Origin: Rubrobacter sp.
GTDB taxonomy: Bacteria > Actinomycetota > Rubrobacteria > Rubrobacterales > Rubrobacteraceae
Assembly: GCA_016781885.1 (NCBI GenBank)
Contig: JADDPM010000037.1
Span: 1-13,590, forward strand
Length of the DNA stretch: 13,590 nucleotides
Reading direction: 5' to 3'
In this document: one piece after another, positions 1-6,184 of the stretch
How the letters are laid out: every line of letters starts with the position of its first letter
Position numbering within the stretch: the first letter of the stretch is position 1
Position numbers and translations under genes: made by a program
Notes under the pieces: generated by a model
What the model saw: the letters and a program-made list of their open reading frames with translations, nothing else
Told to the model about the DNA's origin: nothing
Databases searched by the model: none

Positions 1-141
1 GGTGTCAACGTCGTGCAGATGGACGCAGGGTCGTTCGAGAGGTGGCGAGAGGTGTCTCAGCCGGTCTGGGAGGACTTCGCCGAAGAGGTAGAGGACGGTA
101 GAGAGCTAATAGATCTCGGCCAACAAGCGTCGGCTCAGTAG
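1..141 (+). CDS. TRAP transporter substrate-binding protein DctP, C-terminal end (partial)
   Basis: The window opens inside an ORF whose last 46 codons run in frame from base 1 to a TAG at 139-141. The visible peptide ends with PVWEDFAEEV followed by DGRELIDLG, which resembles the C-terminal helix of DctP-family extracytoplasmic solute receptors (Trp near a Pro, then an acidic helix). These receptors bind an organic acid, commonly a C4-dicarboxylate or sugar acid, outside the membrane and deliver it to the DctQ-DctM permease. The identification rests mainly on position: the next two genes are unmistakably DctQ and DctM, and DctP commonly comes first in such operons. The substrate cannot be inferred because the binding domain, including its conserved Arg, lies outside the window. 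Confidence 0.75.
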   Translation, partial: GVNVVQMDAGSFERWREVSQPVWEDFAEEVEDGRELIDLGQQASAQ

Positions 142-150
142 GCAGCATTC

Positions 151-178
151 GGGGCGGGCGCCCGTCGGCGCCCGCCCC
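151..178 (+). promoter_or_regulatory. Perfect 12-bp GC hairpin between dctP and dctQ
   Basis: GGGGCGGGCGCC (151-162) and GGCGCCCGCCCC (167-178) are exact reverse complements separated by a 4-base loop, CGTC. The stem starts 9 bases after the dctP stop and ends 13 bases before the dctQ ribosome binding site. No T-tract follows, so it is not a classic intrinsic terminator. By analogy with other binding-protein operons, it probably protects the 3' end of the dctP message or partly attenuates read-through, so that the receptor is made in excess over the permease. The structure is seen directly; the function is inferred. Confidence 0.75.
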
Positions 179-204
179 TCCGGCCATCGTCGGAGGGTGT
201 TATC

Positions 205-822
205 GTGAACAGATCAGAAACGCAGAAGTCTTTCATATCCAGGTTTATCGATTGGCTCTCCGAGCTTTCGGGCTACGTGAGCGGCGTGTTGATCCTGGCT
301 TCGATGCTAGTAATCTGTTATGGCGTTGTTCTCCGGTACGTGCTCGGCGCCTCTACCGTGTGGCAGACGGAGCTGGCGATCTATTTCCTGATGTTCGCTG
401 CCTTCGTGGGCGGCGCGTATGGCCTGAAGCATGGCGACCAAGTGAAGATCGACGTAGTCGTCAACCGGTTGCCCGGAAGGGCCCGGCTATTGGTGAATTT
501 TGTAGCGGCGATCTTGGGGTTCCTGTTCATCGCGACCATAGCCGTGCTCAGCTTCGATCTGTGGTGGCATGCCGTCCAGACGGGTAGGCGCTCTGGCACC
601 GCATGGAATATTCCACTAAGCTACCCCTATTTCATGCTGCCGCTGGGCATGACGCTGATAGCGCTTCAGTACCTGGTCATAGCGGCTGAGATTCTCCGAA
701 AGTTTACCTCCGGACGGACCGGCGGCCCGATGCCGGGTGAGAGTGAGGATATCGTCGAAGAGACCGGAGTCCGGGCGTCGGTTGAGAGCGAGGATGCCGC
801 CGAAGAAAGGAAAAACCAGTGA
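205..822 (+). CDS. dctQ: TRAP transporter small permease subunit (DctQ)
   Basis: This 205-residue membrane protein has four hydrophobic segments at about residues 22-45, 54-75, 95-116 and 138-162, the DctQ-family topology. Recognisable family features are VVLRYVLG followed by a Trp-containing loop, and GLKHGDQVKIDVV after the second segment. DctQ pairs with DctM to form the permease that moves the DctP-bound substrate across the cytoplasmic membrane, driven by an ion gradient. The start is GTG at 205, supported by a GGAGG at 192-196 with 8-base spacing. After the last membrane segment there is an unusually long acidic, probably disordered tail (about residues 168-205). The stop overlaps the dctM start as GTGA, so the two subunits are translationally coupled. 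Confidence 0.93.
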   Translation: MNRSETQKSFISRFIDWLSELSGYVSGVLILASMLVICYGVVLRYVLGASTVWQTELAIYFLMFAAFVGGAYGLKHGDQVKIDVVVNRLPGRARLLVNFVAAILGFLFIATIAVLSFDLWWHAVQTGRRSGTAWNIPLSYPYFMLPLGMTLIALQYLVIAAEILRKFTSGRTGGPMPGESEDIVEETGVRASVESEDAAEERKNQ

Positions 823-2189
823 GTGGCTTGTTAATAGGAGCCATCATCGGCCTGTTGTTGTTGGTTCTGTTGACCATAGGCATTCCGGTCGCCTTCTCGC
901 TGGGCCTGACGGCCATGATCTCGATCTTGCTCTTCCTAACTATGGGACAGTTCGAATATTTCGCCAACTTCGTGTTCGCCTCGCTCAACAGCTTTGCTTT
1001 GCTCGCCATCCCGCTCTTTATCTTGATGGGTGCCATCTTCGGACAGTCGCAGGCGAGCCGGGACCTGCTCGAGGCGGCGCACATGTGGATAGGCAGGCTG
1101 CGCGGCGGGCTGGCCATGAGTTCCGTGGTGGCATGCTCCCTGTTCGCCGCGCTGACCGGTTCGAGCCCCGCCACCTCCGCGGCGATCGGGAAGATCGCGA
1201 TTCCGGAGATGACCAAACGCGGCTACCCGAACACGGTGGCGACGGGAGCCATAGTCGCGGGGGGGACGCTGGGCATACTGATACCACCGAGCGTGACCCT
1301 GATCCTGTACGGCATAGCCACAGAACAATCCATCGGTCGGCTGTTCCTAGGCGGTGTCGTGCCGGGCCTCATGATGACGGTGCTCTTCTGCCTGTGGATC
1401 TTTGTAGCGATCTCGGCGCATAGGATGAGGGGAGATTCGGGACAGCAGGAGGAGGGCAGCGCAACACGAGGAAGTGGTGAAGCTCTTCAGGCTGTCGCCG
1501 GGGTTGGGGTCTACGGCTGGAAGGATCGGTTTGCCATACTGATCAAGGTAATTCCTTTCATCCTCTTGATCGCCGGTATCCTGACCGCGCTCTACGCGGG
1601 GATCGCCACCCCGAGCGAGGCTGCGGCCGTGGGCGCGCTCTTCTCCCTCATACTGGTCGGCGTTCTATACCGCTCCGTGACGCCGAAAAGTCTTATGCAC
1701 GTGGCCCTGGAAACGACCCGGACCAGCACGATGATCCTGCTGATCGTCGCCTTCTCCGCGGTGCTCGGCCAGGTAATGAGCTTCCTCGGCGTTCCCCAGG
1801 ATTTAGCGCAGTGGGTTGCCGGGCTCGAGGTAAACAGATGGGTCGTGTTTCTGGCCATGAACGTGCTGTTTTTGATCCTGGGGTTCTTTATTCCACCCGT
1901 GGCGATCATCCTGGTTACTATACCGGTCCTGTTCCCGATCGTTACGCAACTCGGGTTCGACCTAATATGGTTCGGCGTGGTCATGACCCTGAACATGGAG
2001 ATGGGTCTGATCACCCCGCCGGTGGGCCTGAACCTTTACGTGGTACAGGGCATCGCCCCCGACATCCCGGTGCGAGACATCCTCATGGGCTCCCTACCTT
2101 ACGTGGGAGTCCTTGCGCTCGGGATAATACTCCTGATCTTGTTCCCGGACCTGGTGCTGTGGTTGCCGGATCGAATGTTCGCAGAATGA
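819..2189 (+). CDS. dctM: TRAP transporter large permease subunit (DctM)
   Basis: This 456-residue polytopic protein of the DctM family forms the transport channel. Family motifs include SFALLAIPLFILMG (about 58-71), GSSPATSAAIGKIAIPEM (about 114-131), GTLGILIPPS (149-158) and, near the C-terminus, EMGLITPPVGLNLYVV. The protein is hydrophobic almost throughout, consistent with the usual large number of membrane helices. The start is GTG at 819, overlapping the dctQ stop by 4 bp, with a GAAAGGA-type binding site just upstream. It is somewhat longer than the usual roughly 425-435 residues. The excess lies in a hydrophilic Gly/Glu/Gln-rich loop at about residues 201-233, between the two halves, before the conserved Trp-containing segment. 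The end is intact. The substrate is unknown. Confidence 0.95.
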   Translation: MSGLLIGAIIGLLLLVLLTIGIPVAFSLGLTAMISILLFLTMGQFEYFANFVFASLNSFALLAIPLFILMGAIFGQSQASRDLLEAAHMWIGRLRGGLAMSSVVACSLFAALTGSSPATSAAIGKIAIPEMTKRGYPNTVATGAIVAGGTLGILIPPSVTLILYGIATEQSIGRLFLGGVVPGLMMTVLFCLWIFVAISAHRMRGDSGQQEEGSATRGSGEALQAVAGVGVYGWKDRFAILIKVIPFILLIAGILTALYAGIATPSEAAAVGALFSLILVGVLYRSVTPKSLMHVALETTRTSTMILLIVAFSAVLGQVMSFLGVPQDLAQWVAGLEVNRWVVFLAMNVLFLILGFFIPPVAIILVTIPVLFPIVTQLGFDLIWFGVVMTLNMEMGLITPPVGLNLYVVQGIAPDIPVRDILMGSLPYVGVLALGIILLILFPDLVLWLPDRMFAE

Positions 2190-2233
2190 GCGCCGTGAAT
2201 GGCATCTATGGCCTACCAACTGCTCGCTGCTTA

Positions 2234-2257
2234 GCCTCGGTTTCATTCCGAGTGAGG
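2234..2257 (+). promoter_or_regulatory. Small hairpin next to the GST ribosome binding site
   Basis: CTCGG (2236-2240) pairs with CCGAG (2248-2252) around a 7-base loop. The CCTC at 2234-2237 could alternatively pair with the GAGG binding site at 2254-2257 of the downstream gene. The two pairings are mutually exclusive, so a translation switch is conceivable. The stems are short and chance is a real possibility. Confidence 0.25.
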
Positions 2258-2263
2258 TAGCGT

Positions 2264-2884
2264 ATGTTGAAGATCTGGGGCCGAAGCAACTCCATAAACG
2301 TCCAAAAGGTGCTGTGGTGTTGCACCGAGTTGGACATCCCCTTTCACCGCGTCGACGTTGGCGGCCCTTTCGGCGGCAACAGGGACCCGGAGTACCTCAG
2401 GTTGAACCCCAACGGTCTGGTGCCGACCATCGCCGACGACGGTTTCGTGCTCTGGGAGGCGAACGCCATCGTGCGTTATCTCGCCGCCAAGCATGGGATG
2501 GGCACGCTCTGCCCCGAGGACCTCGCAGAGCGGGCCGACGCGGACAGGTGGATGGATTGGCAGATGGGGACTCTTTGGGCCAATTTCCGACCGGCTTTCA
2601 TTGGTCTGGTCCGCACGCCGCCGGAGAAGAGGGACGAGGCCCGCATAGAAGCGGCCATAAGCAGGACGGCCGAGAACTGGTCCATGCTCGATGCGCACCT
2701 CTCCGGTCGGAACCACGTTACCGGTACGTCGTTTACTATGGCTGACATAGCGCTCGGGGCCACGGTGTACCGCTGGTTCGACCTGAGTATCGAACGACCG
2801 CCCCTACTCAACCTGGAGGCATGGTTCGAGCGCTTGTGTAAGCGAGCGCCTTACAAGGCAAGCGTCATGCTGCCGCTATCTTAA
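2264..2884 (+). CDS. Glutathione S-transferase family protein
   Basis: This 206-residue cytosolic protein has the two-domain GST layout. The N-terminal thioredoxin-like half (about 1-78) contains RSNSINVQKVLW with candidate thiol-activating Ser8 or Ser10, NPNGLVPTI with the cis-Pro at 54, and the glutathione-binding WEANAIVRYLA (64-74). In that last motif the usual Ser after Glu65 is Ala66, which would weaken contact with the gamma-glutamyl part of glutathione. The all-helical C-terminal half has the conserved MADIALGATVYRW segment. Family members conjugate glutathione to electrophiles or isomerise intermediates of aromatic acid breakdown; which applies here is unknown. The ATG at 2264 has a GAGG 6 bases upstream. 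It lies 74 bases downstream of dctM on the same strand and may be co-transcribed. From general knowledge, most actinobacteria use mycothiol, but glutathione has been reported in Rubrobacter. Confidence 0.9.
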   Translation: MLKIWGRSNSINVQKVLWCCTELDIPFHRVDVGGPFGGNRDPEYLRLNPNGLVPTIADDGFVLWEANAIVRYLAAKHGMGTLCPEDLAERADADRWMDWQMGTLWANFRPAFIGLVRTPPEKRDEARIEAAISRTAENWSMLDAHLSGRNHVTGTSFTMADIALGATVYRWFDLSIERPPLLNLEAWFERLCKRAPYKASVMLPLS

Positions 2885-2987
2885 GTGGTGCGATTACCAT
2901 AAGCGTTCGCGGTGGGCGTCGTGTTTGCTTAGGCGACCGAAGAAGGGTTGATTCGAGAACGGAGAGTCTGTAATCGGCAGCAAGGAC

Positions 2988-3399
2988 TCAGAACGACTCG
3001 CCCGGTGGTCGCCACCCTTCGGGAAGGCGGGCTTCGGCCGGTGCAACCGAGACCTGCGGCGAACGGCCGGGTATCAGGGTCGTAAAGACCACGCCGAGCG
3101 GACTTCCCTCGAGATCGCTGGCCCTGCAGGCGAGCACGAGCCGAAGGCCAGTTCCCGCGCTCTCCACCCCGAGGGTAACACCCGGGTACGGCGGGTCGAA
3201 GCAGAGGTGGTGCCTGCGCTCTACGCCTTTCGTCTCCTCGCCGAGACGGCGGGCGAGGGTGAGGAGCTCATTCGCGCCAGCGGCGGTGGAGATGCGCCCG
3301 GGCGGTGGAGATGCGCCCGCGGAGGAGGCGGGCGGCGTGTGTGGTCAGCGCCGCCGACACGAACAGCCTCTGAGCTTCGAGTTCAAGGGTCGGGTCCAT
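2988..3399 (-). pseudogene. Hypothetical protein gene broken by a 19-bp tandem duplication
   Basis: Reading leftward from ATG at 3399, the frame runs MDPTLELEAQRLFVSAAL and onward to GRISTA, then enters a second copy of a 19-bp unit, shifts frame and stops within about 11 codons. From the other side, an open frame beginning AAGANELLTLARRLGEE runs to TGA at 2988-2990, ending in LPEGWRPPGESF. Removing one copy of the duplication joins both halves exactly: 412 minus 19 bases gives 393, or 131 codons, for a 130-residue protein. Codon use on both sides is GC-rich at third positions, as in real genes here. The restored product appears to be a small soluble protein, helical first and strand-rich later, with no membrane segment or family I recognise. 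An in-frame TGA two codons before the ATG fixes the start. It is convergent with the GST gene and divergent from the aconitase gene. A sequencing or assembly duplication cannot be excluded. Confidence 0.75.
3282..3319. repeat. Exact 19-bp tandem duplication
   Basis: Bases 3282-3300 and 3301-3319 are identical 19-base units beginning GGCGGTGGAG and ending CGCCCG, directly abutting. The flanking bases differ, so the duplication is exactly two units. Nineteen is not a multiple of three, and the repeat sits where the minus-strand hypothetical gene changes frame. It looks like a recent slippage or repair event. Confidence 0.95.
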
Positions 3400-3525
3400 G
3401 GATCAGGGCATGCTCCCAGTCTCTGTTCGCGATACCGGTCCAAACGCGGGCGCGCGACTTTCGTCTCGCGGTGGCCAATCGTAGCATGCCATCTGGCATA
3501 AGCCATGTCCAGAAAGGAAAAGGCA
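3400..3525. other. Divergent intergenic region with a short inverted repeat
   Basis: This 126-bp gap separates the broken minus-strand gene (start 3399) from the aconitase-like gene (start 3526), so it should hold outward promoters for both. I see no convincing -35/-10 pair. An inverted repeat, ATGCC-ATCT-GGCAT, lies at 3486-3499, about 26 bases before the aconitase start, and could be a small operator or leader hairpin. A purine-rich AGAAAGGAAAAGG at 3511-3523 is the likely ribosome binding site for the start at 3526. Confidence 0.4.
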
Positions 3526-5397
3526 ATGACGGATCCACAGAGCTTGACTCGAAAGCTGCTTGCCGAGCACCTGTCGGGAGGCAGGCTCGTTCCCGGTGAA
3601 GAGATAGACCTCGCCGTGGACCAGATCCTGATCGAGGACGCAACCGGCTCCATGACCGCCCTCCAGTTCGAGAAGCGGGACGTCGACCGCATCGACGTCC
3701 CGCTCGCGGTCATGTACGTTGACCACAACGTGCTGCAGATTGACGACAAGAACATGGACGAGCACCGCTATCTACGGTCGTTCGCTGCACGTTACGGCGT
3801 TCATTACTCTAGGCCGGGCAACGGCATCTCACACTACGTCCACCTCGAGCGATTCGCTAAGCCCGGCGAGGTCTTGGTCGGTGCCGACTCACACTCCACG
3901 ATGGCTGGCGCCGTCGGGATGTTTGCCGTAGGTGCCGGAGGGCTCGACGTAGCCGTTGCGATGGCCGGTTATGGCTTCTCTTTGGAATACCCAAAAGTCG
4001 TCGGTCTAGAGCTGCGCGGCACGCTCCCCGACTGGGTGCAGTCCAAAGACGTGATCCTGGAGCTTTTGAGGCGCTACGGGGTGCGCGGCGGGTTGGGGAG
4101 GGTCTTCGAGTTTAAGGGAGAGGGCGTCGCCGCTCTTTCGGTTACCGAAAGGGGAACAATCTGCAACATGATCACCGAGCTTGGCGCCACCGCCGCTGTT
4201 TTCCCTTCCGACGAGCGGGTCCACGAGTGGCTTGTTGCCCAAGAGCGCGAGGACGACTACGTTCCGCTTGCGGCCGACCCTGCCGCCAGCTACGACGAGA
4301 CCGAGATCATCGATCTCTCGACGCTAGAGCCGCTGATCGCCAAGCCGACCTCGCCCGGCAACGTCGTGCCGGTTAGCGAGGTAGCCGGTACGAAGACGTT
4401 CCAGGTCTGCGTAGGCTCCTCGGTTAACTCCTCCTACCAGGACCTCGCCACCCCCGCAGCCGTCCTCAAGGACAATATCGTGCATCCTTCGATAGAGATG
4501 ACTGTCACCCCTGGCTCGCGGCAGATCCTCGACACCATCGCGAGGAGCGGAGTCTACCAGGACCTCGTCGCCGCCGGCGCACGGATGCTCGAACCCGTCT
4601 GTGGCCCATGCATCGGCGTCGGCCAGGCTCCCTCGAAGGGTGAGCCCTCGGTCAGAACCTTCAACCGCAACTTCCCGGGCAGGAGCGGAACGGTCGGAGA
4701 CGAGGTCTACCTCTGCTCGCCGGCGACGGCAGCCGCCACGGCGCTCAAGGGAGAGATCAGCGACCCGCGCGAGCTGGGGGACCCGCCGCAAACTACACCC
4801 GCGCCGGGTAACCCGGCCGTCGACGACCGCCACATCCTGGCCCCGCCGCCTCCCGGGGAGGCGCGAAGCGTAGAGATCGTCCGCGGACCGAACATCGTGC
4901 CCCCGCCTGAGGGTCGACCTCTCCCCGAGGCACTCGAGGGGCGCGTCGTGGTCGTGGTCGAGGACGACGTCTCGACCGGCGACATGGCCCCCGACGGCGC
5001 TCTGGGGATGAGCCTCTGGTCGAACATCCCCGAGTGCGCCAAGTACATGTTCCGCCGCCAGGACCCCGAGTTCCACGACCGGGCGCTGGAGTGGGGTGGC
5101 GGCTTCATCGTTGGCGGCCACAACTACGGGCAGGGATCCAGCCGGGAGCACGCGGCGCTCTCCCCGCTGCACCTAGGCATCCGCGCCATTGTTGCCAAGA
5201 GCTTCGCGCGCATCCACCGCCGGAACCTGGTCGCTCAGGGCATCTTGCCGCTCGTTTTCGTCAATGAAGCCGACTACGGCTCGGTGAACGGGAGGTGGTG
5301 GCTTCTGGAGAGACGAAGCTCATGGCTAGGCGTGATGCCGGGGCAGAAATACCGCTTGAAACCTGGCTACTCTCGCGCGAACGTGAGACCCTCCTGA
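3526..5397 (+). CDS. Aconitase-family hydratase (Aquifex-type), C-terminus frameshifted
   Basis: As read, 623 residues; an ATG at 3505 is possible, but 3526 has the better binding site. Aconitases isomerise citrate and isocitrate via cis-aconitate using a 4Fe-4S cluster. Visible landmarks are DH at 66-67, DSHS at 121-124, CGPC with Cys359 and Cys362, NRNFPGR with Arg381 and Arg386, and in the swivelling domain NYGQGSSREHAAL with Ser538, Ser539 and Arg540. The architecture is a single chain of 3-isopropylmalate-dehydratase type length, as in the Aquifex-type putative aconitases. Two oddities stand out. The usual GSCTNSS cluster motif reads CVGSSVNSS, with Ser299 at the normal Cys position and a Cys four residues earlier (295). 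From about codon 589 the frame departs from the family: the last 35 residues show no resemblance, while the expected ending is present in another frame. Activity is therefore doubtful. A homoaconitase or methylaconitate role is also possible. Confidence 0.82.
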   Translation: MTDPQSLTRKLLAEHLSGGRLVPGEEIDLAVDQILIEDATGSMTALQFEKRDVDRIDVPLAVMYVDHNVLQIDDKNMDEHRYLRSFAARYGVHYSRPGNGISHYVHLERFAKPGEVLVGADSHSTMAGAVGMFAVGAGGLDVAVAMAGYGFSLEYPKVVGLELRGTLPDWVQSKDVILELLRRYGVRGGLGRVFEFKGEGVAALSVTERGTICNMITELGATAAVFPSDERVHEWLVAQEREDDYVPLAADPAASYDETEIIDLSTLEPLIAKPTSPGNVVPVSEVAGTKTFQVCVGSSVNSSYQDLATPAAVLKDNIVHPSIEMTVTPGSRQILDTIARSGVYQDLVAAGARMLEPVCGPCIGVGQAPSKGEPSVRTFNRNFPGRSGTVGDEVYLCSPATAAATALKGEISDPRELGDPPQTTPAPGNPAVDDRHILAPPPPGEARSVEIVRGPNIVPPPEGRPLPEALEGRVVVVVEDDVSTGDMAPDGALGMSLWSNIPECAKYMFRRQDPEFHDRALEWGGGFIVGGHNYGQGSSREHAALSPLHLGIRAIVAKSFARIHRRNLVAQGILPLVFVNEADYGSVNGRWWLLERRSSWLGVMPGQKYRLKPGYSRANVRPS

Positions 5398-5459
5398 GCG
5401 GCGGGATGCTTAAGTACCTGCGCGAGGGGAGCAGTAGCGGACCGGCACGTAGAGGGTGA
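5292..5459 (+). pseudogene. Out-of-frame true C-terminus of the aconitase-like gene
   Basis: In the frame starting GAG at 5292, the sequence reads EVVASGETKLMARR, then DAGAEIPLETWLLSRERE and LLSGGMLKYLRE, ending at TGA 5457-5459. The stretch with SRERE followed by LLSGGMLKYLRE is what I would expect at the end of aconitase and isopropylmalate dehydratase proteins of this type (consensus roughly ER..LLAGGLLNY.RE). Joining it to the upstream frame needs one extra base, most simply a fourth G in the GGG at 5290-5292, which gives VNGEVVASGE and a 644-residue protein of normal length for the type. A small deletion nearby is an alternative. Either the gene is inactivated or this is a one-base sequencing error. 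Confidence 0.75.
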
Positions 5460-5548
5460 CAGCAGTTCGGCTGGCCCGAGAGGCCCAGAGCAGACCGTCT
5501 CGTGAACCCCGACGGGGACTAGATGAGGCTGGTTGCCGCCGCCGAACG

Positions 5549-5725
5549 CTACCACCAGCCCGGGAACCTCGCATTGCCGGGCTCGGGGACGCCAAGCTCC
5601 GTGTTGTGCATGTTAGGGTTGATCGTTCCGTGCACCGACCGACCCAACTGTCGCTTTATGTAGGTCATCACGGGCGCCCACCGACTCTCCGCTCGGCTGC
5701 GTATCTCCTCCTCGATGGAGTACAT
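5549..5725 (-). CDS. Small hypothetical ORF, possibly the start of a decayed gene
   Basis: The 58-codon minus-strand frame starts at ATG 5725 with an AGGAG binding site ending 5 bases upstream and ends in TAG. Its third codon positions are strongly GC-rich, as in the neighbouring genes. The peptide begins MYSIEEEIRSRAESRW, contains TYIKRQLGRSVHG and NPNMHNTELGVPEPGN, and has no membrane segment or family I recognise. After GVPEPGNA another frame continues VPGLVVAFGGGNQPHLVPVG and stays open well beyond; a single added base near 5560-5572 would join them. It may therefore be the first half of a frameshifted gene of roughly 100 residues running toward the aconitase end. A genuine 58-residue protein is the alternative. 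Confidence 0.4.
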   Translation of the reverse strand: MYSIEEEIRSRAESRWAPVMTYIKRQLGRSVHGTINPNMHNTELGVPEPGNARFPGWW

Positions 5726-5858
5726 CCGATCTCCTATAGCGTCAAGTAAATAAACTGATCGGCGTCGCAGCGTAGAGGAAGACGACACAGACAAACGGCA
5801 AATCTAGCTCACCGTACAAATTCCCAGAATAGTACCGTGCCCCCAAATCTCGCCACTC

Positions 5859-5878
5859 ACACTTACCGTCGGAAGTGT
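5859..5878. repeat. 6-bp inverted repeat in AT-richer spacer
   Basis: ACACTT (5859-5864) and AAGTGT (5873-5878) are perfect complements around an 8-base loop. No T-run follows on either strand, so it is not a good terminator. It may be an operator or chance. Confidence 0.3.
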
Positions 5879-6184
5879 ACGAAGCACTCGTAAGTATTAT
5901 GTGTTTTTGCTACCCTTTTGATACTCCTTAGACTCTTTGGAGTTCGTGACATCCAGCTCGTAAGGCGCCAACCTGGACTTGGGCCTTAGCCGGCATCCGC
6001 TCGTACTCGCAGCAGAAAGGCGTATTGCGACCTCGGCGTAAGGAGCACCGGACGTCCGGCGATGAAGAATAGTCTTTTCGGCGCTCCTACTCCTTCCGGT
6101 ACCCCGCAAAGGGTGAGACGGTGGCGCCCACTGAGACTATGACAGTTAGGGCAGAGGTAGATGCCGATATGCGCCCCGCATGCC

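Larger units (their letters stand above)
5460..6184. other. Gene-poor region between the aconitase-like gene and aroQ
   Basis: About 725 bp lie between the restored aconitase stop and the aroQ stop. The left third holds one small minus-strand ORF (listed separately). The stretch at about 5740-5940 is visibly richer in A and T than its surroundings and has no coding-like frame. It contains a hairpin at 5859-5878 and an ACTCC/GGAGT inverted repeat near 5925-5945. At about 5988-6180 a minus-strand frame overlapping the aroQ 3' end encodes a CPNC-containing peptide, but it has no start of its own and I do not call it. No tRNA, transposase or clear terminator was seen. Confidence 0.5.

Noticed and set aside
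737..1423. 228-codon plus-strand frame
   Set aside because: It overlaps dctQ and dctM in another frame with Arg/Gly/His-rich composition; the dctM frame has clear family motifs.
3505..3507. Earlier ATG as the start of the aconitase-like gene
   Set aside because: No binding site precedes it, whereas AGAAAGGAAAAGG directly precedes the ATG at 3526, and the extra residues MSRKEKA are that binding site translated.
4324..5172. 282-codon open frame on the minus strand
   Set aside because: It lies wholly antisense to the aconitase-like gene, is Arg/Gly/Asp-rich and unlike any protein, and is a typical shadow of a GC-rich gene.
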